Assembly (NCBI RefSeq): GCF_037963865.1
Contig: NZ_CP150170.1
Span: 1,550,001 to 1,614,000 of the forward strand
DNA length: 64,000 nucleotides
Direction of reading: 5' to 3'
Origin: Paenibacillus sp. FSL R10-2734
GTDB lineage: Bacteria > Bacillota > Bacilli > Paenibacillales > Paenibacillaceae
This document shows, piece by piece, positions 16,900-25,095 of this stretch. The translations under genes and the position numbers were made by a program. Under the pieces are notes generated by a model. It had not been told where the DNA came from. It did no database searches and worked only from the letters and a program-made list of their open reading frames with translations. Within the stretch, counting starts at the first letter, position 1; every line of letters starts with the position of its first letter.

Positions 16900-17535
16900 G
16901 ACTGCGGAGAAATGTAAAACGAATTCAAGAGAGGGGCCTATATTCAACGGGTGGCCATGGGGAGCCCCTGTTTTCAATTCACACACACCTCTTTGGAACG
17001 GACCGAGCGGACCTTATCCTCCGAAATGCATGTTTTAGTCGAGCTTACGGACGAATGTATGCGAAAAACCGAATACAATGTGCCTCCGGTAACGTAAACG
17101 AGCCAAATGTATGCGAAAAACCGAATACAATGTGCCTCCGGTAACGTAAACGAGCTAAATGTATGCGAAAAACCGAATACAATGTGCCGCCGGTAACGTA
17201 AACGAGCCGAATGTATGCGAAAAACCGAATACAATGTGCCGCCGGTAACGTAAACGAGCCGAATGTATGCGAAAAAACGAATACAATGTGACGGGGGTAA
17301 CGTAAAAGAGCCAGCGCTGTTATCCGCCCTGAATCACCCGATAATGGGCTTGTTATTAGGGAATAAGTGCAACACGATCCGGTCCGTCCCTAATATATGC
17401 GCTCATTTCATCGAAATAAAGGCCATACGATCCGTAAGCGGAACCTCACTACGAAGGTGTATATTATACGAGTATGGAACGGATGTACTCAGCTTGTAAC
17501 TCTACCTCCAAGGACGTCGTCTGGCGTTTTACTTG
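16900..17535 (+). repeat. Dispersed 0.6-kb element with 52-bp tandem units, copy 1 (5 units)
   Basis: The left arm (16900-17053) starts GACTGCGGAGAAATG and includes GGTGGCCATGGGGAGCCC. Five units of exactly 52 bp run from 17054 to 17313, each starting AATGTATGCGAAAAA and ending near GTAACGTAAACGAGCC. The right arm (17314-17535) carries a TTAGGGA...TCCCTAA inverted repeat and ends in a hairpin ACGTC-GTCT-GGCGT plus TTTT. The same left arm, unit and right arm recur at 41601-42194. There is no transposase, no terminal inverted repeat that I can see, and no spacer variation as in CRISPR. 'Plus' is assigned from the terminator-like right end. Confidence 0.9.
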
Positions 17536-17796
17536 TTGAGCTATGAGAACTGGTGAACTTTATATAAACCTGAATTGGGAGATATTTTGCTGCACAAGCT
17601 TTTTTGTAGATAATGTCTACCTTGTTTTGTTATACTTTAGAGGATGCTTTCACTTGAAGCGGACTGGAGCTAGACCTAAGATAGCTATTCATTCAGAAAT
17701 GAAGGGGTATGAACAATGAGCAGAGCACCGATTTGATGATAACCCCAGTGTAATTGAAGCAGAAGCATGAATTTTATATATGAAGGGATATGTGTA

Positions 17797-19395
17797 ATGA
17801 ACAAAGCAATAGATCAGAAGCTGGAAAAGGAAGTGGACAGACGCAGAACCTTTGCGATCATTTCCCACCCGGATGCGGGTAAAACAACTTTAACGGAAAA
17901 ACTACTGTTATTCGGTGGTGCTATCCGTCTGGCGGGAACGGTTAAGGCCCGTAAGGCGAACAAGCATGCAACGAGTGACTGGATGGAAATTGAGAAGCAG
18001 CGGGGGATTTCTGTTACTTCCTCTGTGATGCAGTTTGATTATTTGAATCACCGCGTGAATATTTTGGATACACCGGGTCACCAAGACTTTAGTGAGGACA
18101 CCTACCGTACACTAACAGCTGCGGATAGTGCGGTCATGCTTATAGACGTGGCAAAAGGTGTGGAAACCCAAACGACCAAGCTGTTTCAGGTATGTGCCAA
18201 ACGTGGGATTCCGATCTTTACCTTTATTAATAAACTGGACCGTGAAGGACGCAGTCCGTTTGATCTGATGGAAGAGCTGGAGCAGGTACTTGGTATTCGC
18301 TCTGTGCCTATGAACTGGCCGATCGGTAGTGGCCGTGAATTGTGCGGTGTGTATGACCGGATGAAAAATCAGGTAGAGCTGTTCCAAGGTGACGATCATT
18401 CCGTAATCAAGGTACAAAAGGTTGATGGATACCGTGATCCAATCATTCGTGAAATGGCTGGAGAGTATCTGCATGATCAACTGTGTCAGGATCTGGAGCT
18501 GCTGGATGTAGCAGGTGATGCTTTTGACTATGAAAAAGTACTAAATGGTGAACTTACACCTGTGTTTTTCGGTAGTGCGATCAACAATTTCGGCGTACAG
18601 ACTTTCCTCGATAATTTCTTGGATCTGGCACCGAAGCCTGAACCACGCCGCAGCACTTCAGGTTTGATAGAGCCATTGAATGAGAAGTTCACTGGCTATG
18701 TGTTCAAAATCCAAGCCAATATGAACCCGGCTCACCGTGACCGGATTGCTTTCCTGCGTATTGTATCCGGGAAGTTCGAACGGGGTATGAGCGTAAAGCA
18801 TGTGCGTGCGGGTAAGGACATTAAGCTGGCCCAGCCACAACAATTCTTGGCACAAGACCGTGATATCGTAGAGGAAGCTTATCCGGGAGATATTATCGGG
18901 CTGTTTGATCCAGGTATTTTTAGAATTGGAGATACACTGAGCCAGGCCGGAGATTTGGAATTCGATGAGCTGCCAACATTCTCACCTGAGATTTTTGCTA
19001 AAGTAAGTATTAAAAATGCTTTGAAATCGAAGCAGTTCCAAAAGGGTGTCGATCAGCTGACTGAAGAGGGTATGATTCAAGTATTCCGCACGGTTAACTT
19101 CGACGATATTCTGCTCGGCGTAGTTGGACAGCTGCAGTTTGAGGTATTTGAGTACCGCATGAAGGGTGAATACGGTGTAGATGTTCAGTTGCAGCGTATG
19201 CCATACCAGTTTGCGCGTTGGATCGTAGATGATACTAAACCGGATGCGAGTAAGTTCCGTATTAACTCTACGCTCGTTACAGATAAGAAGGGCAATTTTG
19301 TCGTGTTGTTCGAGAATGAATATGCTATGCGGACAGCGATGGATAAGAACCCAACAGCTAAGTTCCTAGAGATGGCTCCAAAAGCATTACTATAA
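17797..19395 (+). CDS. prfC: Peptide chain release factor 3
   Basis: 532-residue GTPase that recycles RF1/RF2 from the ribosome after termination. G1 is ISHPDAGKTT (22-31), G3 is ILDTPGHQDF, G4 is TFINKLDREG. The SDWMEIEKQRGISVTSSVMQ switch region identifies RF3 rather than EF-G. ATG 17797 follows GAAGGGA with 8 bases of spacing; ATG 17767 in the same frame lacks a ribosome site. The 100 bases before the gene contain a near-copy of this start region (ATGAAGGGGTATGAACAATG at 17700-17718), giving tiny ORFs of 14 and 6 residues. The last segment lies just after the dispersed repeat element, so its promoter is in 17536-17700 (TATACT at 17631 is a weak candidate). Confidence 0.96.
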   Translation: MNKAIDQKLEKEVDRRRTFAIISHPDAGKTTLTEKLLLFGGAIRLAGTVKARKANKHATSDWMEIEKQRGISVTSSVMQFDYLNHRVNILDTPGHQDFSEDTYRTLTAADSAVMLIDVAKGVETQTTKLFQVCAKRGIPIFTFINKLDREGRSPFDLMEELEQVLGIRSVPMNWPIGSGRELCGVYDRMKNQVELFQGDDHSVIKVQKVDGYRDPIIREMAGEYLHDQLCQDLELLDVAGDAFDYEKVLNGELTPVFFGSAINNFGVQTFLDNFLDLAPKPEPRRSTSGLIEPLNEKFTGYVFKIQANMNPAHRDRIAFLRIVSGKFERGMSVKHVRAGKDIKLAQPQQFLAQDRDIVEEAYPGDIIGLFDPGIFRIGDTLSQAGDLEFDELPTFSPEIFAKVSIKNALKSKQFQKGVDQLTEEGMIQVFRTVNFDDILLGVVGQLQFEVFEYRMKGEYGVDVQLQRMPYQFARWIVDDTKPDASKFRINSTLVTDKKGNFVVLFENEYAMRTAMDKNPTAKFLEMAPKALL

Positions 19396-19423
19396 TTGAG
19401 GATAACATCCTAAATATTAATTA

Positions 19424-19475
19424 AAAACCTCCGCCTCCTGACGTGCAATTGCACAATGGAGAAGCGGAGGTTTTT
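19424..19475. terminator. Bidirectional terminator between prfC and sspI
   Basis: Stem AAAAACCTCCGC/GCGGAGGTTTTT with A and T runs on both sides; the loop carries a GTGCAATTGCAC palindrome. Confidence 0.88.
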
Positions 19476-19492
19476 GACTAGTTGAGGCTAGT

Positions 19493-19729
19493 TTAAGATG
19501 TGATATCCCCGGGAGTAATCGTCTCCAGGTGATCATGCAGCATAGAAACCAAATTATCTTGTTTAGCGGTATCTAAGTCCTTCCATATCATTTCGAACAC
19601 GGCGCCAAGTCCCGGGAGTGCTGCTTCCGGTCCGTCTACCGAGCCTTCAATCATATGCCGCAAATCTTCTTCAGATTGACCATGCACTTTATGAATAATC
19701 GCCTGGCGTAAGTCAATAGTAACCGGCAT
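19493..19729 (-). CDS. sspI: Small acid-soluble spore protein, SspI family
   Basis: 78 residues (79 from the adjacent upstream ATG at 19732). The second ATG is preferred because AAGGAGG then lies 6 rather than 3 bases away. The family pattern is clear: DLRQAIIHKVHGQSEEDL near the N-terminus and LPGLGAVFEMIWKDLDTAKQ in the middle, as in SspI of Bacillus (LPGLGVLFEVIWKN form). Such minor spore proteins are made in the forespore during sporulation. The gene stands alone, convergent with prfC and divergent from ktrA/C. It is good evidence for an endospore-forming host. Confidence 0.88.
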   Translation of the reverse strand: MPVTIDLRQAIIHKVHGQSEEDLRHMIEGSVDGPEAALPGLGAVFEMIWKDLDTAKQDNLVSMLHDHLETITPGDITS

Positions 19730-19799
19730 CATGTACCTCCTTTTTTGAAATGTAGTTATATTTACTTCGTTATAATGTACCCTTTATAGGTGCTGGAAA

Positions 19800-19828
19800 T
19801 TCAAGTTTTTGCTCGCGTATGCTATACT
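19800..19828 (+). promoter_or_regulatory. Candidate sigma-A-type promoter for the K+ channel regulator gene
   Basis: TTCAAG (19800-19805), 17-base spacer, extended -10 TGCTATACT ending at 19828, 40 bases before the start codon. Confidence 0.55.
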
Positions 19829-19867
19829 GTTTGAGATATAGAAATGCTACGGGAGGTACATATAGAC

Positions 19868-20527
19868 ATGGCCAAAAAACAATATGCCATCATTGGTATG
19901 GGACGTTTCGGATCCAGTGTTGCAAGAGCGCTCAGCGGTATGGGGTTTGATGTACTTGCGATTGATGCAGACGAGCAGCGGACACAGGAGATTTCAAATA
20001 TAGTAACATACGCCGTATCTGCAGATTCAACGGATGAGGAGGCGCTACGCGCACTAGGAATTCGCAATTTTGATGTGGTGGTTGTGGCAATTGGAGAGGA
20101 CATCCAAGCAAGCATTCTGACAACTTTAATCCTGAAGGATCTTGGAGTGCCAGCAATTATCGCAAAAGCCAAAAGTGAGCTGCACGGAAAAGTATTAGGC
20201 AAAATTGGTGCGGACAAAGTGATTTACCCTGAACGGGATATGGGAACGAGGGTTGCTCATCATTTGGCTTCGCCTAATATATTGGATTATATTGAGCTGT
20301 CACCGGATTACAGTATTTTGGATATGAAGGTATCCGGTTCGATGCTCGGGAAAAATCTACAAGAGCTCGACATTCGGGCAAGATTTGGTTGTAACGTAAT
20401 GGCCATTCGCCAAGGTGAAGAGATGAACATCTCCCCCCGTGCAGAGGACCGCTTGGTCGATGGGGATGTTCTTGTAATCGTTGGACATAAGGATAACTTG
20501 ACGAAGCTGGAGATTGCGTATCAGTAG
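19868..20527 (+). CDS. Ktr potassium uptake regulator (KtrA/KtrC, RCK protein)
   Basis: 219-residue cytoplasmic gating ring subunit that binds nucleotide and controls a KtrB/KtrD potassium channel. The start is ATG 19868, 11 bases after GGGAGGT; ATG 19844 contains that ribosome site and is rejected. The N-terminal RCK_N domain has the dinucleotide motif GMGRFGSSVARAL and the acidic strand end IDADEQR, then VSADSTDEEALRALGI. The C-terminal RCK_C domain (about 135-219) ends LVDGDVLVIVGHKDNLTKLE. No channel gene is adjacent, as with the separate ktrC and ktrD of B. subtilis, so its partner is probably elsewhere. Confidence 0.92.
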   Translation: MAKKQYAIIGMGRFGSSVARALSGMGFDVLAIDADEQRTQEISNIVTYAVSADSTDEEALRALGIRNFDVVVVAIGEDIQASILTTLILKDLGVPAIIAKAKSELHGKVLGKIGADKVIYPERDMGTRVAHHLASPNILDYIELSPDYSILDMKVSGSMLGKNLQELDIRARFGCNVMAIRQGEEMNISPRAEDRLVDGDVLVIVGHKDNLTKLEIAYQ

Positions 20528-20840
20528 GTGGGGCGATTCTGATGATAAGCGTTATTACGAGAAAATAGGACTTCCGGTCGCTGTTGTCTCCAGATTTTTT
20601 GATTTGAGTCGCCTGCTGCGGATTAAATCCGGAGACAGCTTATGCTTTCGAAGCGAGCTTTACTACGTAAAGCTTTCGGGCGAACGCTACGCTCCTACAG
20701 TTCCAAATTTCCTCTCCACAACGTTTTCATCAGGTTTATAGGGTAGTAGAGAAGAACAAGAATAAGAAAAAGAGCAAAGAGCAAAGAGCAAAGAGCAAAG
20801 ATATAAGAATAAATGGCAAGGCATAAGAAAGGAAGACTTT
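20528..20840. repeat. Intergenic palindromes and 7-bp tandem repeat
   Basis: 313 bases without a convincing gene. An imperfect long hairpin spans 20580-20639 (GCTGTTGTCTCCAGATTT against AAATCCGGAGACAGC). A perfect 8-bp-stem hairpin with TAC loop, AGCTTTAC-TAC-GTAAAGCT, lies at 20656-20674, the same design as the palindromes before liaF. A run of about four GAGCAAA units lies at 20772-20800, just before the methyltransferase gene. I see no clear terminator for ktrA/C unless the first hairpin serves. Confidence 0.6.
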
Positions 20841-21656
20841 ATGGAAATCATGTCTCCGCAAAATACGCGGGTTAAAGAATGGGCCGGGCTGCAAGAGAAA
20901 AAGCATCGTGACAAGGCTCGTAAATATATCGTAGAGGGCGTCCATCTAGTACAGGAAGCGCTGCTGGCTGAAGCAGATGTGGAATGCCTTGCCTATGACC
21001 TCGACAAAGGAATGCCCGCTGAACTCAAGGGGCTGCTTCAGGCCGTTCAGGGCATGGAAGTGATTGGCGTCTCGGCGGCCATCATCTCGAAATGCAGCAG
21101 CACCAATACACCGCAGCCGGTGTTCGCAATCGTACGGAAGGAACAGCAGGCGGTAGAGGCTATCCTATCGAAGAAGGATAGTCTAGTGGTTGTCCTGGAC
21201 GGGGTCCAGGACCCCGGCAATGTCGGCACTATCATCCGCAGCGCGGATGCAGCGGGAGCAGACGGAGTGATCCTCGGCCAAGGCTGTGCCGACCTCTATA
21301 ACCCGAAGACCATCCGTTCCACGATGGGCTCGATGTTCCATCTCCCGGTGGTAGAGGGAGATTTAAGTGAGATTTTGCCGCAGGCCCGGGACAATGGAGC
21401 GCTGCTGGTGAGCACTTCACTGCAAGGGGAAGAATCGTGCTATCAGCATGATTTTCATGGCAGCCAGTGGCTGCTGATTGGCAGCGAGGGCAAGGGCATC
21501 TCGCAGGAAACGGCGCGACTCGTGGACAAGAGTATCATCATCCCGATGGCGGGCAGAGCAGAATCGCTAAATGCGGCTATGGCTGCGACGATTTTGCTGT
21601 TTGAGGGGATGCGGCAGCGGGGGAGTTTAACAAACAATAATTCCAGTTGTGTGTGA
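20841..21656 (+). CDS. SpoU/TrmH-family RNA 2'-O-methyltransferase
   Basis: 271 residues. It transfers a methyl group from S-adenosylmethionine to a ribose 2'-OH in rRNA or tRNA, using the knotted SPOUT fold. An N-terminal substrate-binding domain (ARKYIVEGVHLVQEAL) is followed by the three catalytic motifs: VVLDGVQDPGNVGTIIRSAD with the catalytic Arg, LLIGSEGKGIS, and IPMAGRAESLNAAMAATILL. Bacillus YsgA is similar and lies before pheST. Here pheS is absent and a glycosidase gene follows instead, so that neighbourhood is not conserved or is interrupted. The exact methylated nucleotide cannot be told. AAGGAAGACTTT precedes ATG 20841. Confidence 0.9.
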   Translation: MEIMSPQNTRVKEWAGLQEKKHRDKARKYIVEGVHLVQEALLAEADVECLAYDLDKGMPAELKGLLQAVQGMEVIGVSAAIISKCSSTNTPQPVFAIVRKEQQAVEAILSKKDSLVVVLDGVQDPGNVGTIIRSADAAGADGVILGQGCADLYNPKTIRSTMGSMFHLPVVEGDLSEILPQARDNGALLVSTSLQGEESCYQHDFHGSQWLLIGSEGKGISQETARLVDKSIIIPMAGRAESLNAAMAATILLFEGMRQRGSLTNNNSSCV

Positions 21657-21726
21657 GTTGTAATTCATATTGTCACTTATTGGAACGCAGTTTGTCACTT
21701 ATCTGTATCGTCAATTTGTCACAAGT

Positions 21727-21776
21727 AAAAAAGTCCTGATGATCAAGAAACCCTTGATACATCAGGACTTTTTCCT
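21727..21776 (+). terminator. Terminator after the RNA methyltransferase gene
   Basis: Long stem AAAAAGTCCTGATG-ATCAAG / CTTGAT-A-CATCAGGACTTTTT. The 21657-21963 gap also holds three TTGTCAC repeats (about 21669, 21692, 21715) and an AT-rich stretch that presumably contains the promoter of the next gene. Confidence 0.9.
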
Positions 21777-21963
21777 TTTTTGTTTTATTTTTCACTAAAT
21801 TGATCTTACTAGAAAGACGAAAATAGCTTGATTTTGATTCATCTTCAAATTGTACTATCAAATCCTTCTGATTTTCATATAGAGAGTATAGGCAAAGGTA
21901 TTAAGATACGAGTAGGTGATAATCAGACAAAAATCCAGTAAAAGGTCTAGAGGAGGCACAACA

Positions 21964-24900
21964 ATGAATATAGAGAAGTTAAAAGGACTATTTACTCATC
22001 CTCCGATGGAGTATAGGTCAGTTCCGTTCTGGTCCTGGAATGACGATCTTACGCAGGAGGAGTTAAACCATCAGGTAGAGGGATTTAAGGAACAGGGTAT
22101 GGGCGGCTTTATGATGCATGTACGGGAAGGATTGGAAACGCCTTATCTAGGAGAAGAATTTTTTGATCGTATTCGGGAGACCGTGCAGACTGCGAAGAAG
22201 GAAGGAATGTACGCCTGGCTTTACGATGAAGACAGGTATTCCTCAGGTATGGGCGGCGGAGCTGTGCCAAGGCTTGGTGGTGATGAGGTTCGCGCCAAAG
22301 CGCTTACTTTAGAAAAGACAATGGAATTTATTCCAGACGACAAGATAGTCGCCGTATATGAAGTTATGCTACTGGACAATCAACTCTCAGAGTTTGTTTT
22401 AATAGATCATGCTGCTCTATTAGAAGGGGCAGTACCTCAGCAGGGCTACAGTTTTCTTATATTCAGAAGGGAGATCGCTGCTGCAAGTGAATGGTGCCAC
22501 GGGGACACTTATACAGACAACCTGAATCCAGAGTCGATTCGTCTCTTTTTGCAAAGTACTCATGAACTTTATAAAAAAGAGATTGGAGAAGAATTTGGCA
22601 AGACAGTTCCAGGAATATTTACAGATGAACCGACATTTGGCGGATATGGAGAGAACAGTGCATCTACACTTGTATGGTTAAGTTGGTCAGATGTTTTTCC
22701 GGTATATTTTCAAAAGAAAAATGGCTACTCGATCTGGGAGGCACTCCCGCTGTTGATGTACACAGGTGAAGGGATGTACAAGGCTCGCTTTGATTATTGG
22801 TTAACGGTTACTGAATTGTTCTGTGAATCCTATACACAGCAAATCAGTAATTGGTGCCGGGAGAATGGCCTTCAATTTACGGGGCATTTTCATTCCGAAG
22901 CTAGCCTTACTGGTGCGACAAAAACAACGGGAGCCGTCATGCCGCATTATCGATACCTGGATGTTCCAGGTATTGACACGCTTGGAGAGCAAACCGATGA
23001 AAATCTGACGATTAAACAAGTATCCAGCGTTGCCCGGCAGTTTGGCAGAAAACGTGTTATTACAGAAACTTACGGGGTAACCGGTTGGGACTTTACTTTT
23101 GAAGGTCGAAGATGGCTTGGGGACTGGCAGTTTGTGCAGGGCGTCAATTTTCTGACGCATCATCTTGCGTTATATTCACTTAAGGGTTGCCGGAAGAGAG
23201 ATTATCCGCCGTCCTTTAATTACAATAACAACTGGTGGGAGTATAACCATATTCTCGAAGATTATTACGCCCGTCTCTCAGCAGTACTGAGCCAAGGGGA
23301 GGTTGTACGCGACATTCTAGTATTGAATCCGGTATCCTCTATTTGGTCGATGCTAGGTCCAGGATCTGGAAGTGACGATCATGGAAGCAGACGCAAGCTC
23401 AGTGATTATGAAGGGGAATATGCGAGATTTATCAACCTTCTTCTAGCTTCACATTATGATTACGATCTGGGCGATGAATTGATTATTCGCGACAGCGGCG
23501 CAATAAGAGACGGGAAGTTTGTTGTTAACCTTGCTGCCTATACCGTCGTAGTGCTGCCTCCGATGAATAACATTTTTGGTACGACAGCTGAATTGTTGCG
23601 GGAATTTCTGGATTCCGGAGGGAAGGTCATCGCTGCCGGGGAGTTACCATTTCTCGTAGATGGGTTGCCATCTAATCTTATGGAGAAGTTGAGCGACCAT
23701 GAAGGCTTCGTGCAAGCGGGAACTCTGGATGCAGTGCCGGATTGGCTAGAGAACATACTCCCTCGTGAAGTAAGTATCCGAAACGAAAACTACCGTGAGG
23801 CGGAATCATTCCTCTATATGTTGAGGGATCTAGAAGACAGCCGAATCCTCTTTGTAGTAAATAACGATCGACAAAAGGGAGCGCGTGTGGAAATATCATT
23901 GCGAGGAAGTGGACGTCTCGAGGTTTGGGATATGTTAACCGGAACTTCAGAAGAAGTGGAGACTGTCGAAAAGGATGGGATGACTTATTTTGTTGATTCC
24001 TTTGGACCAGCTGATTCCAAGCTGTATGTGTTGAACTCGCTTCCGCAAGAAGAGGCACCTTCTGAGCTCAAGCAGTTCCATGAAATGCCACAGCAAATTA
24101 TTACGGCACTTGGTCCGGTCAGTAAATTCAGCAGAACAGCACCCAATGTGTTAACGCTGGATCGGTGTAGCTACTCCATTGGGAGCAGTCTCTTATCTGA
24201 AACTATGGATGTGTGGCAAGCGCAGCAGCAGGTACGTGAAGTGCTTGGTATGCGTCAGGTATTTAGCAATGGCGGAATACAGCGTCATATGTGGGTCCAT
24301 AGTCCACATGCCAACGATGGGGCTTATGTATCCTTTGAATTTAACGTTGAAGTTGTCGACGTACCAGAGGGAAATGTATATCTCGCTATCGAGCAGGCCA
24401 ATAGATTTACGGTCACACTGAACGGAAGCGTAGTGAACAATTCTGCCGAAGGCTGGTTTCTGGACCGTAGCATAGACAAGCTTCTTCTGCCGCGGCTTAA
24501 GCTGGGTCATAATACATTGACGATTAGCTGTTCTTACATGAATGATATGGAGGTCGAGGACTGTTATTTGATTGGGGATTTCGGAGTCTCTGTTGATCGA
24601 CGAATTGTGAAGGAGAATGAAACGCTGCGCTTTGGCGATTGGTGCCTGCAGGGATATCTGCACTACTGTGGAAGCATTGTCTACCATTTGGAGTATAACC
24701 ATGTGATTCATCAAGAAGAGAATGAAGCCGTCCTTCTAGAGCTTGGAGAATATAATGCGGTCACTGTCGATGTCCGTATCAACGGGCAACACGCGGGACA
24801 TATCCCATGGTCGGCAGTCAAACGTCTCGATGTTAGCAAGCTGCTTGTCCCTGGATTAAATAAGATAGACATTGAGGTCGTTGGAAGTCCAAGGAATATG

Positions 24901-25050
24901 CTTGGGCCGTTGCATCAGGCAGGGACCCAATACAACTGGAAGGAATGGTGGGATTATCGTCGTACAGGTCAGGAATATACGCCTGAATACGTAGTTACCC
25001 CATATGGTTTGAATGGACAAGTGCATATATATCGTCAGAAGAAAGGCTAA
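21964..25050 (+). CDS. GH106-like glycoside hydrolase (putative alpha-L-rhamnosidase), 1028 aa
   Basis: Large cytoplasmic glycosidase with no signal peptide. ATG 21964 follows AGAGGAGGCACAAC; the frame's earlier start is rejected. The N-terminal barrel begins HPPMEYRSVPFWSWNDDLTQ and includes GFKEQGMGGFMMHVREGL, features of the GH106 and related families. Two candidate catalytic acids stand in conserved-looking settings: Glu222 (GIFTDEPTFGG) and Glu368 (VITETYGVTGWDF), about 146 residues apart. The C-terminal third looks beta-rich, ending with a galactose-binding-like region (VDVRINGQHAGHIPWSA). A GH78 gene follows 45 bases on, and a sugar importer lies in the same locus, so it probably trims rhamnosides from imported oligosaccharides. 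Family is fairly sure; bond specificity is inference. Confidence 0.75.
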   Translation: MNIEKLKGLFTHPPMEYRSVPFWSWNDDLTQEELNHQVEGFKEQGMGGFMMHVREGLETPYLGEEFFDRIRETVQTAKKEGMYAWLYDEDRYSSGMGGGAVPRLGGDEVRAKALTLEKTMEFIPDDKIVAVYEVMLLDNQLSEFVLIDHAALLEGAVPQQGYSFLIFRREIAAASEWCHGDTYTDNLNPESIRLFLQSTHELYKKEIGEEFGKTVPGIFTDEPTFGGYGENSASTLVWLSWSDVFPVYFQKKNGYSIWEALPLLMYTGEGMYKARFDYWLTVTELFCESYTQQISNWCRENGLQFTGHFHSEASLTGATKTTGAVMPHYRYLDVPGIDTLGEQTDENLTIKQVSSVARQFGRKRVITETYGVTGWDFTFEGRRWLGDWQFVQGVNFLTHHLALYSLKGCRKRDYPPSFNYNNNWWEYNHILEDYYARLSAVLSQGEVVRDILVLNPVSSIWSMLGPGSGSDDHGSRRKLSDYEGEYARFINLLLASHYDYDLGDELIIRDSGAIRDGKFVVNLAAYTVVVLPPMNNIFGTTAELLREFLDSGGKVIAAGELPFLVDGLPSNLMEKLSDHEGFVQAGTLDAVPDWLENILPREVSIRNENYREAESFLYMLRDLEDSRILFVVNNDRQKGARVEISLRGSGRLEVWDMLTGTSEEVETVEKDGMTYFVDSFGPADSKLYVLNSLPQEEAPSELKQFHEMPQQIITALGPVSKFSRTAPNVLTLDRCSYSIGSSLLSETMDVWQAQQQVREVLGMRQVFSNGGIQRHMWVHSPHANDGAYVSFEFNVEVVDVPEGNVYLAIEQANRFTVTLNGSVVNNSAEGWFLDRSIDKLLLPRLKLGHNTLTISCSYMNDMEVEDCYLIGDFGVSVDRRIVKENETLRFGDWCLQGYLHYCGSIVYHLEYNHVIHQEENEAVLLELGEYNAVTVDVRINGQHAGHIPWSAVKRLDVSKLLVPGLNKIDIEVVGSPRNMLGPLHQAGTQYNWKEWWDYRRTGQEYTPEYVVTPYGLNGQVHIYRQKKG

Positions 25051-25095
25051 CATCATTTCCATAACCAGAGCTGATAAATAAAAGAGGGTGAAAAT

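Noticed and set aside
16974..17234. 86-codon minus-strand ORF in the repeat element
   Set aside because: It arises because the unit lacks stops on that strand; it has no ribosome site and its frame rotates through the units.
17054..17313. CRISPR-like array
   Set aside because: Regular 52-bp repeats with no variable spacers, no cas genes, and the same array recurring at two other sites with shared flanking arms.
20514..20741. 75-codon plus-strand ORF after ktrA/C
   Set aside because: It runs through the hairpins at 20580-20674, overlaps the end of ktrA/C and lacks a ribosome site.
21673..21861. 62-codon minus-strand ORF
   Set aside because: It runs through the terminator hairpin at 21727-21776 and has no ribosome site.
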